DNA from: CBDDIP01 sp965229005
GTDB lineage: Bacteria > Actinomycetota > Acidimicrobiia > Acidimicrobiales > Ilumatobacteraceae
Direction: 5' to 3'
Length of the DNA stretch: 64,000 nt
Assembly: GCA_965229005.1 (NCBI GenBank)
Contig: CBDDIP010000002.1
Span: 2,294,001 to 2,358,000 of the forward strand
A program made the position numbers and the translations under genes. The notes under the pieces were generated by a model. It did no database searches. It was given only the letters and a program-made list of their open reading frames with translations, and had not been told where the DNA came from. This document shows, piece after piece, positions 39,509 to 47,706 of the stretch. Position 1 is the first letter of the stretch. Each line of letters starts with the position of its first letter.

Positions 39509-40990
39509 ATGCCGCAACACATCGTCGTCGACGGGTCGAACATCGCCACGGAGGGCCGCAACCTCCCCAGCCTCAAGCAGCTCAACGAGGCGGTGATGGC
39601 GTTCATCGACGAGCATCCCGATGCCCTGATCACCGTGGTCGTCGACGCAACGTTCGGTCACCGCATCGATGCCAAGGAGGTCGCCGAGTTCGACGACGCG
39701 GTGAGCAACAACGAGCTCGTCGCCCCGCCGGCCGGTGCCGTCGGCCGTGGCGATGCCTTTCTGCTCTCCATCGCCAACAAGGTCCACGCCACGATCCTGT
39801 CCAACGACAGCTTCCAGGAGTTCCACGGGCAGTACACGTGGCTCTTCGACGAGGGCCGGTTGATCGGTGGCAAGCCGGTGCCGCACATCGGCTGGGTGTT
39901 CGTCACTCGGGTTCCGGTTCGCGGACCGATCAGTCGCAAGGCTGTCAGCGAGGCCAAGCGCCGTGGCCCGAAGGGTGAGGGCGCCAAGGCTGGCAAGCGT
40001 GAGACGGCTGCCGAGAGCCGCGACAGCGTGAAGCGCCAGGTCAGCAAGGAAGCCAGCCTGCCGATGCCCGTGCCCGCGGCGCCGCCGCCAAACGCTGTGC
40101 TGCCGGGTTCGCGTCGCGCGAAGCAGCCGACACCCGTTGCCGCGGCAGCACCCGCCACGGCCGCGTTGCAACCTGCGGTGAAGGCCACCGGCACCAACGA
40201 CCTGCTGCCCTTCCTCACGTTCGTCGAACAGCATCCGCCGGGAAGCAGCGTCAATGCGATCGTCGAGCACTACTCGTCGCACGGCGCGTACGTGAACATC
40301 GGTGACGTCAAGGGCTACGTGCCGCTGCGTGCCATGGCCGACCCGGCGCCGCGCAGCGCTCGGGAGTTCATGAAGATCGGCGAGTCGGTGACCCTCGTCG
40401 TCGAGAGCTACGTCGCAGCGCGACGCAGCATCGATCTGGCCACGCCGGCGATGGCGACGGTCCGTCTTCCGATCGTCGAACCTGCCAAGAAGGCGGCCAA
40501 AGCAGCGAAGGCCGTCAAGCGGGCGGCGAAGGAGCCGACCAAGGCGACCCGGGCGGCCGCCGAGGCCGCTGTCGAGGAGTTGGCGACCACGCTGGCCGAG
40601 GTTGCTCCGCCGCCACTGCCCGAGCCGGCCGCCACGCCGACACGCGCCAGGTCGCGCCGTGGCGCCAAGCCGGCGGCACCTGTCGAGACAGCGCCCGTCG
40701 AGGCCGAGGCCCCCGCCAAGAAGCCGCGTCGTGCCGCGAAGACGGCGCCGGCGGTCGCGCCCGAGCCTGTCGCCGAAGCACCGACTGCCCCGGCCAAGCC
40801 GCCTCGCCGCACTCGCAAGGCTGCGGCTGAGCCCGTCGCTTCGCCTGCCGTCGAGGCGTCGCCGCGCCCGGCCAAGCGGGCCGCGAAGAAGGCGTCCGTC
40901 GCACCGGCCGAGCCGGTGGGCGCACCGGCGCCCGTGGTGTCGGCGCCCGAGCCTGGCCGCAAGCCGCGGCGTGGCTCCAAGCGCGCCTGA
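39509..40990 (+). CDS. Regnase-like NYN/PIN RNase fused to an S1 domain and H1-like basic tail
   Basis: A 493-residue protein with three parts. Residues 1-140 are a NYN/PIN nuclease domain of the Zc3h12a (Regnase) type: VVDGSNIATEGR (Asp8, Asn11), VVVDATFGHRID (Asp46), GRGDAFLLSIANK (Asp82) and ATILSNDSFQEFHG (Asp100), the last closely matching the SNDxxRD block of Regnase. Residues about 245-312 are an S1 RNA-binding domain with HYSSHGAYVNIGDVKGYVPL. The rest is a Lys/Ala/Pro-rich tail with repeated KRAAKK and KPRRAAK-like units, like histone H1. It should bind and cut RNA. Start is ATG at 39509. xth follows after 17 nt. Confidence 0.85.
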   Translation: MPQHIVVDGSNIATEGRNLPSLKQLNEAVMAFIDEHPDALITVVVDATFGHRIDAKEVAEFDDAVSNNELVAPPAGAVGRGDAFLLSIANKVHATILSNDSFQEFHGQYTWLFDEGRLIGGKPVPHIGWVFVTRVPVRGPISRKAVSEAKRRGPKGEGAKAGKRETAAESRDSVKRQVSKEASLPMPVPAAPPPNAVLPGSRRAKQPTPVAAAAPATAALQPAVKATGTNDLLPFLTFVEQHPPGSSVNAIVEHYSSHGAYVNIGDVKGYVPLRAMADPAPRSAREFMKIGESVTLVVESYVAARRSIDLATPAMATVRLPIVEPAKKAAKAAKAVKRAAKEPTKATRAAAEAAVEELATTLAEVAPPPLPEPAATPTRARSRRGAKPAAPVETAPVEAEAPAKKPRRAAKTAPAVAPEPVAEAPTAPAKPPRRTRKAAAEPVASPAVEASPRPAKRAAKKASVAPAEPVGAPAPVVSAPEPGRKPRRGSKRA

Positions 40991-40995
40991 GCTTG

Positions 40996-41001
40996 TACGG
41001 T
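40996..41001 (+). promoter_or_regulatory. -10-like TACGGT for xth
   Basis: TACGGT is followed by 6 nt and the GTG at 41008 with no ribosome site, starting 6 nt after the stop codon of the NYN/PIN gene. This suggests xth has its own leaderless transcript rather than depending on read-through. Confidence 0.4.
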
Positions 41002-41007
41002 CGTCGG

Positions 41008-41781
41008 GTGCGCATCGCCACCTGGAACGTCAACTCGCTGAAAGCCCGACTCCAACGGGTCGAGGAGTGGCTCGCCGATGTGCAGCCCGATGTGCTGTGC
41101 ATGCAGGAGACCAAGCTCTCCGATGACGCGTTCCCGGCACTGACCTTCGCGGCGATGGGCTACGAGTCGGCCCATCACGGTCAGGGACAGTGGAACGGTG
41201 TCGCCATCCTCTCCAAGGTGGGGCTGGAGCAGGTCGTGCCGAACTTCGCCGACGGCGGCGAACCGGATCCCGATGCCCGCATCATCACCGCCCGCTGCGG
41301 TGGAGTGCTCGTCTCCAGCGTCTACGTGCCGAACGGCCGCTCGCTCGACCACGAGCACTACCAGTACAAGCTGCGCTGGATGGCACAGCTGCAACGACAC
41401 ATCGCCGCGCTGACCACCGTCGATGACGATGTCGTGGTCGCCGGCGACTTCAACATCGCGCCAGCCGACGTGGACGTCTACGACCCGAAGAAGTTCGTCG
41501 GCGCCACGCACACGAGCGAGCCCGAGCGAGCGCTGCTCGCAGAGATGAGCGCGTGGGGCTTCACCGACCTGTTCCGTCACGTGCACCCCGACGAGACGAA
41601 GGTCTACAGCTGGTGGGACTACCGGGCCGGCGACTTCCATCAGGGTCGCGGGTTGCGCATCGACCTCGTGCTGGGGACACCGTCGGTCGCCGCGCGCACG
41701 CACTGGAGCATCATCGACCGCAACGCGCGCAAGGGCACGTCCCCGTCCGACCACGCACCCGTCCTGGTGGACATCGACTGA
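41008..41781 (+). CDS. xth: Exodeoxyribonuclease III / AP endonuclease
   Basis: A 257-residue Xth of the ExoIII family, cutting abasic sites in base-excision repair. The core motifs are VRIATWNVNSLKARL, LCMQETKL (metal-binding Glu), VYVPNGR, VVAGDFNIAPADVDV, and the C-terminal RIDLVLGTP with SDHAPVLVDID (catalytic Asp-His). The GTG at 41008 gives the conserved first residues. Its stop overlaps an ATG (TGATG) that begins a chain of two mini-ORFs leading to the thioesterase. Confidence 0.95.
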   Translation: MRIATWNVNSLKARLQRVEEWLADVQPDVLCMQETKLSDDAFPALTFAAMGYESAHHGQGQWNGVAILSKVGLEQVVPNFADGGEPDPDARIITARCGGVLVSSVYVPNGRSLDHEHYQYKLRWMAQLQRHIAALTTVDDDVVVAGDFNIAPADVDVYDPKKFVGATHTSEPERALLAEMSAWGFTDLFRHVHPDETKVYSWWDYRAGDFHQGRGLRIDLVLGTPSVAARTHWSIIDRNARKGTSPSDHAPVLVDID

Positions 41782-41814
41782 TGGCCGTTGACTGATGGGG
41801 TGGGACTGATGGCC
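41776..41814 (+). repeat. Three copies of GACTGATGG at exact 14-nt spacing between xth and the thioesterase gene
   Basis: GACTGATGG occurs at 41776, 41790 and 41804. Each copy carries a TGA overlapping an ATG. Reading in order, the xth stop overlaps an ATG for a 4-codon ORF (MAVD, 41781-41795), whose stop overlaps the ATG of a second 4-codon ORF (MGWD, 41795-41809), whose stop overlaps the thioesterase ATG at 41809. The 14-nt period moves the reading frame by one base each time. A duplicated 14-mer is the simplest origin. Confidence 0.65.
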
Positions 41815-42471
41815 CTCGACCCCAACGACGCCCGCCTGCGCCTGGCCGATGCCACGCGGCGGATCATCGATCAGCTCGCCTCGTCGAGCACCGACGCCGC
41901 GGCGTTCGCGGTGGCGCGCGATCTCGTCGAGCAGGCGGCGGCGACGCTTGCCGAACGCGACAGCGTGCGCGCCTACGAGGGTGCCGCCGAGGGGGCGGTC
42001 GGCGACGTCACCGGCTTCGACCTCGACGCCATTTACCAGTACAGCCCGTTCCTCGGTCAGCTCAACCCGCTGGCACCGCCGATCCGCGTCACCTTCGACG
42101 GCGCTACGGCACGTGGGGATGTCACCTATCCGATCGCCTACGAAGGGCCGCCCGGCTGTGTGCACGGCGGCTGCATCGCGGCCGGGTTCGACGAGGTGCT
42201 CGGTGTGATGCAGGCCACCACCGGACGGCCGGGCATGACGGCTCGCCTGCAGATCGACTACAAGTCACCGACGCCGCTCTTCCGCCCGGTGCGCTACGAG
42301 GCGCGCATCGTGCGCGTGGAGGGCCGCAAGATCTTCACCGAATGCACGCTGAGCGTGCCGGAGGAAGGTCGGCTGTGCGCACAGGCGGAAGGCTTGTTCA
42401 TCTCGATGCGCACCGACGGCTTCGCCGACATGATGCGCGACCGAATGAACAACGCACGCATCCCCGACTGA
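41809..42471 (+). CDS. PaaI-type hotdog-fold thioesterase
   Basis: A 220-residue protein whose residues about 80-215 form a hotdog acyl-CoA thioesterase domain: GPPGCVHGGCIAAGFDEVLG, the substrate-binding and catalytic block of the PaaI/4HBT family, and LQIDYKSPTPLFRPVRYEARIV. The N-terminal 75 residues are helical and less usual. The substrate is unknown. The ATG at 41809 lies in a TGATG overlap; a TTG at 41788 in the same frame could add 7 residues. It is convergent with uvrD2, with 10 nt between the stops. Confidence 0.87.
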   Translation: MALDPNDARLRLADATRRIIDQLASSSTDAAAFAVARDLVEQAAATLAERDSVRAYEGAAEGAVGDVTGFDLDAIYQYSPFLGQLNPLAPPIRVTFDGATARGDVTYPIAYEGPPGCVHGGCIAAGFDEVLGVMQATTGRPGMTARLQIDYKSPTPLFRPVRYEARIVRVEGRKIFTECTLSVPEEGRLCAQAEGLFISMRTDGFADMMRDRMNNARIPD

Positions 42472-42481
42472 CGAACGCAGC

Positions 42482-44386
42482 TCAGCGCAGCGACGGTGGG
42501 AGGGTGAGCCGCTGCGCAGCGGTGACGCTGATGCCCAGCCGCTCGGCCAGCGCCGGCGTCGTCTCCGGCGGGTCGTCGAGCAACGATCGCAGCACGCGGT
42601 CGGAGCACACGGCGACGTCGACCACCCCAGCAGCGCGAGCGACGGAGTTGCGCCAAGCGCGCATCGGCACCATCGGATCCGGAGCCGCTCGAGCGCGCAC
42701 CACAGGTGGGGGAGCGGGTCGGTCGGCTTCGGTGGTGGCCTCGACCGCGGCCAGCCACGGGCTCGGCGCGGCCGGTGCGTTCCGTCGGGTGGCTGCGTGG
42801 GTGATGACGAGTCGCGACGAGGCGCGGGTGAGCGCGACGTAGAGCAGCCGGCCCTCCTCGGCGATCTGCTCGGCGGACACCGCGGACGAGTGAGGCACCA
42901 AGCCTGCTTCGACGCCGGTGACGAACACGGCGGGCCACTCACGACCCTTGGCGGCGTGGAAGGTGAGCAGCGCGACAGCGCCTTCGTCGGCAGGCGGTTC
43001 GACGTCGTCGAACGGAGCGCGGGCCTCCACCCAGGCACGGAACGTGCCGAACTCACCGGAGGTGAGGAAGCGGTCGGCCTCCTCGGCGACGCGGCGGCGC
43101 ATCGGGTCCTGCTCGGCACCGCGCTCGGTGCCGGCGCGCTCGGCGAAGATCGACTCGACCCACGTCGCCAGCCGCTCGCGGGTGTGGGCCCGATAGGCCT
43201 CGGCGATGGCGACGTCGAGTGGCGACCGGCCACGCGAGCGCTCGGTGGGCACCTCCAGCGCGTCGAGGGCTCGCTGCAGCGCGGTGAGCTGATCGTTGGT
43301 GCGGGCCAGCACGGCGATGTTCGACGCGCCGAGGTGGGGCACCAACGAGTGGACCTGGTTGGCGACCTCGACGGCCTCGGCTGCGTCGTCGGCGAACGCC
43401 CGGGTGCTGACCGATGGGCCGTCGGGTCGGCGGCTCTCCGTGTCGTCGAGCTGACCGACCGAAGCGAGCGCAGCAGTGCCGGCGCGCACCACCTGTGGCG
43501 AGCAGCGGTAGTTGCCCGTGAGTGCGACGACCGTGACGCCTGGGTAGCGAGCCTCGACCTCGGTGAGGTTCACCGGGTCGGCGCCGTTCCAGCCGTAGAT
43601 GGCCTGACGCGGATCGCCGACCAGGCACAGATCGGCACCCGGGCCACGCCACGCCTCGAGCAGCTGGTGCTGCAGTGGGTTGAGATCTTGTGCTTCGTCG
43701 ACGAAGAGGTGACGGAACCGCCAGTGCGCTGCCTCGCGGAACGAGGCGTCGGTGCGCAGCGCCTGCAGCGTGTTGGCCAGCAGATCGTCGAAGTCGAGCA
43801 CGCCGCGGCGCTTCTTCAGCCGCTGGTACGCAGCCATCAGCTCGGGGAACCGGGCCGTCGGGACGGCGCTGCGCCGGCGGGCGTTGCGCGACGCTCGTTC
43901 ATAGGCGTCCGGGTCGATCATGCGCGCCCGCGCCCAATCGATGTCGGTGCCGGCGAGGTACGGCTCCGTCTGGATGCGGAGTTCGGTGAGGCACTCGCGC
44001 AGCAGCCGCACCCGGTCGGGCGCGAGCTGCGGCGGGGTGCTGTGGTTGGCCAGCGCCCGGTCGCGCAGCAGCGACAGGGCGACGCTGTGGAACGTGCCCG
44101 CCTGGATGGGTTCGCTGATGTCCAGCCGGCGGATGCGGCGGCGCAGCTCCGACGCGGCGTCGCGGGTGAAGGTGAGAGCAAGGACGTGGCGCGGGTCGGC
44201 GGAGCCGTCGATCACGCGGCGGGCGATGCGCCTGGTGAGCACCATCGTCTTGCCGGAACCGGCAGCGGCGATGATGGCCAGGGGAGAAGCGTTGGAGGTG
44301 ACGGCCTCGCGCTGGGCAGGGTCGAGCCCGCCGAGCAGTGCGCGGCGAGCGTGCCGCAGGTCGGTGGCGTCGCCGGTGACCGTCAT
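42482..44386 (-). CDS. uvrD2: UvrD2-like superfamily I DNA helicase
   Basis: A helicase of 634 residues (a GTG 9 nt upstream would add 3). SF1A motifs are visible: Q-motif region LDPAQREAVTS, motif I AAAGSGKTMVL, Ia TFTRDAASELRRR, II LFVDEAQDLNPLQ, III LVGDPRQAIYGWNGA, IV region VTVVALTGNYRCS, V LLTFHAAKGREW, VI LLYVALTRASSRLVI. The C-terminus (about 560-634) contains a short helical domain like the HRDC-type tail of mycobacterial UvrD2; in mycobacteria this protein is essential and distinct from UvrD1. The tetracysteine motif of M. tuberculosis UvrD2 is not seen. Confidence 0.88.
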   Translation of the reverse strand: MTVTGDATDLRHARRALLGGLDPAQREAVTSNASPLAIIAAAGSGKTMVLTRRIARRVIDGSADPRHVLALTFTRDAASELRRRIRRLDISEPIQAGTFHSVALSLLRDRALANHSTPPQLAPDRVRLLRECLTELRIQTEPYLAGTDIDWARARMIDPDAYERASRNARRRSAVPTARFPELMAAYQRLKKRRGVLDFDDLLANTLQALRTDASFREAAHWRFRHLFVDEAQDLNPLQHQLLEAWRGPGADLCLVGDPRQAIYGWNGADPVNLTEVEARYPGVTVVALTGNYRCSPQVVRAGTAALASVGQLDDTESRRPDGPSVSTRAFADDAAEAVEVANQVHSLVPHLGASNIAVLARTNDQLTALQRALDALEVPTERSRGRSPLDVAIAEAYRAHTRERLATWVESIFAERAGTERGAEQDPMRRRVAEEADRFLTSGEFGTFRAWVEARAPFDDVEPPADEGAVALLTFHAAKGREWPAVFVTGVEAGLVPHSSAVSAEQIAEEGRLLYVALTRASSRLVITHAATRRNAPAAPSPWLAAVEATTEADRPAPPPVVRARAAPDPMVPMRAWRNSVARAAGVVDVAVCSDRVLRSLLDDPPETTPALAERLGISVTAAQRLTLPPSLR

Positions 44387-44474
44387 CGGCGTCACCCTAC
44401 GGCAGGGGTGTCACGGCCGGGCCGCTCTTCGTCGCCTTGCCAGCGGATCGCGGCAGCGTGAGGGCCTTGCCGGG

Positions 44475-44480
44475 TACAGT
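44475..44480 (+). promoter_or_regulatory. -10-like TACAGT for the PH/SHOCT gene
   Basis: TACAGT, then 6 nt, then ATG at 44487, with no ribosome site. Same layout as the other leaderless candidates in the window. Confidence 0.45.
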
Positions 44481-44486
44481 TCGGCC

Positions 44487-45119
44487 ATGACGTTCCCGAA
44501 GAAGAACCTCAACCCGAACGAGACCATCGCGCTCGACATGCACCCCCACTGGTGGTACTTCGCCGAGCCGGCCATGTCGCTGTTGGGCAGCATCGTCCTC
44601 GGGATCGCCGTGCTGGCCAAGACCGAATCGGGCTCCAACGCCCGCAAGGCGCTCGGGATCCTCGCCATCGTCCTGCTGATCGGCACCGCTGCGTGGCTCA
44701 TCGTGCGCTACCTGAAGTGGCTCACCACGAACTTCGTGATCACGTCCCACCGGCTCATCTTCCGCCAGGGCGTGCTGGCCAAGAGCGGCATCGAGATCCC
44801 GTTGGAGCGAGTCAACAACGTCAACTTCAACCAGAGCATCTTCGAACGCCTGCTCGGCGCGGGCGACCTGCTGATCGAGTCCGGCGGGGAGGACGGCCAG
44901 CAGCGGTTCACCGACATCCGTCACCCGGATCGGGTGCAGAACCTTGTGAACGCACAGATGGAGAACCACGCCATGCGTCGCAGCGGGTTCGCCGCGCCGG
45001 TGGCCGTCGTGCCGTCGGTCGACCTGGCCGATCAGTTGGAGCGGCTCGAAGGGATGCTCGAGCGAGGCACGCTGACGCAAGAGGAGTTCGACGCGCAGAA
45101 GCGTCGCCTGCTCGGCTGA
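44487..45119 (+). CDS. Membrane protein with bacterial PH domain and C-terminal SHOCT
   Basis: A 210-residue protein. Two membrane segments (about 27-47 and 55-75) are followed by a bacterial PH (bPH2/DUF304-type) domain: TNFVITSHRLIFRQGVLAKSG and IPLERVNNVNFNQSIFERLLGAGDLLIES, the family hallmark. The last 35 residues form a SHOCT helix pair, LERLEGMLERGTLTQEEFDAQKRRLLG, an oligomerisation module. The function of such proteins is unknown beyond membrane association. The BtuF-like gene starts 2 nt after its stop. Confidence 0.88.
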   Translation: MTFPKKNLNPNETIALDMHPHWWYFAEPAMSLLGSIVLGIAVLAKTESGSNARKALGILAIVLLIGTAAWLIVRYLKWLTTNFVITSHRLIFRQGVLAKSGIEIPLERVNNVNFNQSIFERLLGAGDLLIESGGEDGQQRFTDIRHPDRVQNLVNAQMENHAMRRSGFAAPVAVVPSVDLADQLERLEGMLERGTLTQEEFDAQKRRLLG

Positions 45120-45121
45120 GC

Positions 45122-45814
45122 GTGCGCGTCGTCAGCCTCGTTCCGTCGGCCACCGAGACGCTGATCGCCTGGGGCGTGGACGTCGTCGCCTGCACGCGCT
45201 TCTGCGAGCAGCCGCACCTCGCCCACGTCGGTGGGACGAAGGACCCGGACCTCAGAGCGATCGTCGCGCTCGCACCGGACATGGTGGTGATGGATCGCGA
45301 GGAGAACCGCCTGCCCGACGCGGATCGGTTGATCGCCGCTGGGTTGCGTGTGCATGCGACTCACGTGACATCGCTCGCTGGCCTCGGCACGGAGCTCGAC
45401 GGCCTCGCCCGCGCCGTCGGGGTGAGCGCCCCGGCCCTGACGATCGGCGACGCGCTCCCGCTGCGAGCCGTGACCTTCGTTCCGATCTGGCGTCGACCGT
45501 GGATGACCGTGAACGGCGACACGTTCGGCGCCTCGATGCTCGCCCACCTCGGGATCGCGACAGCGTTCGCCGACGCGGCGATGCGTTACCCGGAGGTGTC
45601 GTTGGACGACGTCGCCCAACGGCGTCCCGATGTCGTCCTGCTGCCGAGTGAGCCCTACGCCTTCGCCGATCGACACGTCGTCGAGCTGCGCGCCGTGCTC
45701 GGCGCCGACATCCCGGTGGCGTTCATCGACGGGCAGGACCTGTTGTGGTGGGGAGCTCGAACGTCAGGCGCGCTGGACCGGCTGGCGGCAGTGATCGACG
45801 ACCTGCTGCGCTGA
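45122..45814 (+). CDS. BtuF-like helical-backbone metal receptor, no signal peptide
   Basis: A 230-residue protein of the periplasmic-binding-protein family 2 (PF01497 type, cobalamin or siderophore binding). The start VRVVSLVPSATETLIAWGV is that of the mature domain, and DMVVMDREEN and VTFVPIWRRPWMTVNGDTF are family blocks. It lacks a signal peptide and lipobox, and no ABC permease is nearby, so it is likely cytoplasmic. Such stand-alone forms are widespread, and their ligand is unsettled. It begins 2 nt after the PH/SHOCT gene and probably shares its transcript. Confidence 0.85.
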   Translation: MRVVSLVPSATETLIAWGVDVVACTRFCEQPHLAHVGGTKDPDLRAIVALAPDMVVMDREENRLPDADRLIAAGLRVHATHVTSLAGLGTELDGLARAVGVSAPALTIGDALPLRAVTFVPIWRRPWMTVNGDTFGASMLAHLGIATAFADAAMRYPEVSLDDVAQRRPDVVLLPSEPYAFADRHVVELRAVLGADIPVAFIDGQDLLWWGARTSGALDRLAAVIDDLLR

Positions 45815-45819
45815 TCCGG

Positions 45820-46683
45820 TCAGGGGAGTCCGGCGTGGCCGACGGCCACCTCGGTGACCATGATCTGGCCGGTCCGCACCTTGCTCGCTTCGACGGCGAG
45901 CGACTCCTGAGCTGTCACGATGAACAGCGTGCGACCGTCGGGGCCGCCGAGCATGCAGGCGAAGCAGTGGCGGTCGGTGGTCAGCACGTCGGTGATCTCG
46001 CCGCCCTCCTTCACGCGGATGCACTCGGGCGCGGCGGCGTCGGCAACCCACACCGCACCCTCGGCATCGAGGCAGATGCCGTCGGGGAACCTCGTGCCGA
46101 GCTGCGCCCACAGGCGACGGTTGGACAGCGATCCGTCGGCCGCGATGTCGAACGCGGTCAGCCGTGAGGCGCCGGTCTCGGCGATGATCATCGTGGCGCC
46201 GTCCGCCGTGATGACCGCTCCGTTCGGGAACATCATCCCCTCAGCGGCAACAGTGGAGGTGCCGTCGGGATCGACGCGAGCGAGCCGTGCCCCTTGGTGC
46301 TCGGCCAGCGCCTCACCGAGGCGACCTTCGATGATCGACGTGTCGAGGTCGAAGCCGAAGTTGCCGACGTACGCCCGACCGGTGGCATCGACGACCATGT
46401 CGTTGCAGTGGAAGTCGGCGATGTTCGACAGGTCGGCGTGGACGACGAGGTGGCCGTACTCCTGGCGCAGCACCTGTCGGTCGGTCATCGACACGACCAG
46501 CATCCGCCCGTCGGGCAGCCAGCCGAGGCCGCTCGGTTGACCGGGCACGGTGACCTTGATCTCGACGTTGCCGTCGAGGTCGACCGTCTTCACCGCGTGG
46601 TCGTAGAAGTCGCTGAACCACAGCTTCCCCTGGTGCCAGCGCGGACCTTCACCGAAGTGCAACCCATCGATCAGCAGCCTCAT
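45820..46683 (-). CDS. SMP-30/gluconolactonase-like beta-propeller hydrolase
   Basis: A 287-residue six-bladed propeller of the SMP-30/LRE family, which opens sugar lactones. Divalent-metal ligands are expected from the Glu in FGEGPRW, the Asn in MMFPNGAV and the Asp in PDGICLDAEGAVWVAD. Substrate is unknown; a sugar lactone would suit the neighbouring galactokinase gene 12 nt upstream on the same strand. A TAGCGT hexamer 9 nt before the ATG overlaps the galK stop codon and could be an internal promoter. Confidence 0.88.
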   Translation of the reverse strand: MRLLIDGLHFGEGPRWHQGKLWFSDFYDHAVKTVDLDGNVEIKVTVPGQPSGLGWLPDGRMLVVSMTDRQVLRQEYGHLVVHADLSNIADFHCNDMVVDATGRAYVGNFGFDLDTSIIEGRLGEALAEHQGARLARVDPDGTSTVAAEGMMFPNGAVITADGATMIIAETGASRLTAFDIAADGSLSNRRLWAQLGTRFPDGICLDAEGAVWVADAAAPECIRVKEGGEITDVLTTDRHCFACMLGGPDGRTLFIVTAQESLAVEASKVRTGQIMVTEVAVGHAGLP

Positions 46684-46695
46684 CGGGGCGGGACG

Positions 46696-47694
46696 CTACA
46701 CGCGGTGAGCGCCACCAACGGCCCGGACGGTCCAGCAGTCGTCGATGTGCGATCGAGCGATCGCGCCGGTCTCGCAGAGGGCGACGACGCAGCCACCGAA
46801 ACCGCCGCCGGTCATCCGCGCACCCAGCACGCCGGGGCAGGCGACGAGCTCCGCGACCGCAGCGTCCATCCCCGACGTCGAGGTGCCGAAGTCGTGACGA
46901 AGGCTGTCGTGGCTGCGCACCATCACCTTTCCTGCGGCCCGGAGATCGCCGGCGGCGAGTGCTGACGCGAACTCGCGCACGCGCTCGTTCTCGCTGATGA
47001 CGTGGCGGGCGCGGGCGGCGACGATCGGGTCGTCGATGCGCGTCGTGGCGTCGATGCTTGCGAGACGCAGCGGACCGATGATCGCCTCGGCGCGAGCGCA
47101 CTCGGCAACGCGGTCGGCGTACTCGCTGCCGACGAGCGTGCGGTGGGCGACGAATCGCACGACGACGTCGACGCCTTCGGGCACAGCGACAGGATCGACC
47201 GTGAGCGCATGACAATCGATGAGCAGCGCGTGATCGTCGACGCCGGCGGCGATGGCCAACTGGTCCATGATCCCGCTCGGCACGCCCGACGCGCGTTGTT
47301 CGGCGCGTTGGCACAGCAACGCGGTCTCCAGGGGGGTGCCGCTGCACCCGAGCGCGAGCGCGACGGCCAGTTCGAGCGCAGCACTGCTCGACAGCCCGGC
47401 GCCGATCGGGATGTCGGTGTGCACCGTGCCGCGCAGCCCGATCGCCGGGCCGACTTCGGCGACCACGCCGGCGACGTACCGGCCCCACGCCGGCTGCACT
47501 CGCTCGGGATGGTCGATGAGCAACGGCAGGTCGACGTCGTCCGGCTCGTCGGCCGATGAGAGCGAGATGCGATCCCCGCCGGCCTCGGCGTCGATCGTGG
47601 TCCAGCGATCGATGGCCATCGGCAGCACGAGGCCGCCGGTGTAGTCCGTGTGATCGCCGATGAGGTTCACCCTGCCTGGGGCGCGGACGAGCAC
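46696..47694 (-). CDS. galK: Galactokinase
   Basis: A 332-residue GHMP kinase that phosphorylates galactose at C1. Motif 1 PGRVNLIGDHTDYTGG has Asp in place of the usual Glu (LIGEHTDY); motif 2 is GAGLSSSAALELAVALAL with the catalytic region following; motif 3 is TGGGFGGCVVAL. The N-terminus is about 20 residues shorter than E. coli GalK and starts directly at VRAPGRVNLIG from a GTG; no better upstream start is seen. No galT or galE is nearby. Order on the minus strand: LLM oxidoreductase, galK, SMP-30, with 12-nt gaps. Confidence 0.9.
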   Translation of the reverse strand: MLVRAPGRVNLIGDHTDYTGGLVLPMAIDRWTTIDAEAGGDRISLSSADEPDDVDLPLLIDHPERVQPAWGRYVAGVVAEVGPAIGLRGTVHTDIPIGAGLSSSAALELAVALALGCSGTPLETALLCQRAEQRASGVPSGIMDQLAIAAGVDDHALLIDCHALTVDPVAVPEGVDVVVRFVAHRTLVGSEYADRVAECARAEAIIGPLRLASIDATTRIDDPIVAARARHVISENERVREFASALAAGDLRAAGKVMVRSHDSLRHDFGTSTSGMDAAVAELVACPGVLGARMTGGGFGGCVVALCETGAIARSHIDDCWTVRAVGGAHRV

Positions 47695-47706
47695 GACTCG
47701 GTCCCG

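Noticed and set aside
40590..40990. The Lys/Ala/Pro-rich tail of the NYN/PIN protein as a separate histone-like gene
   Set aside because: It is in frame with the upstream domains, with no internal start preceded by a ribosome site or a -10 hexamer.
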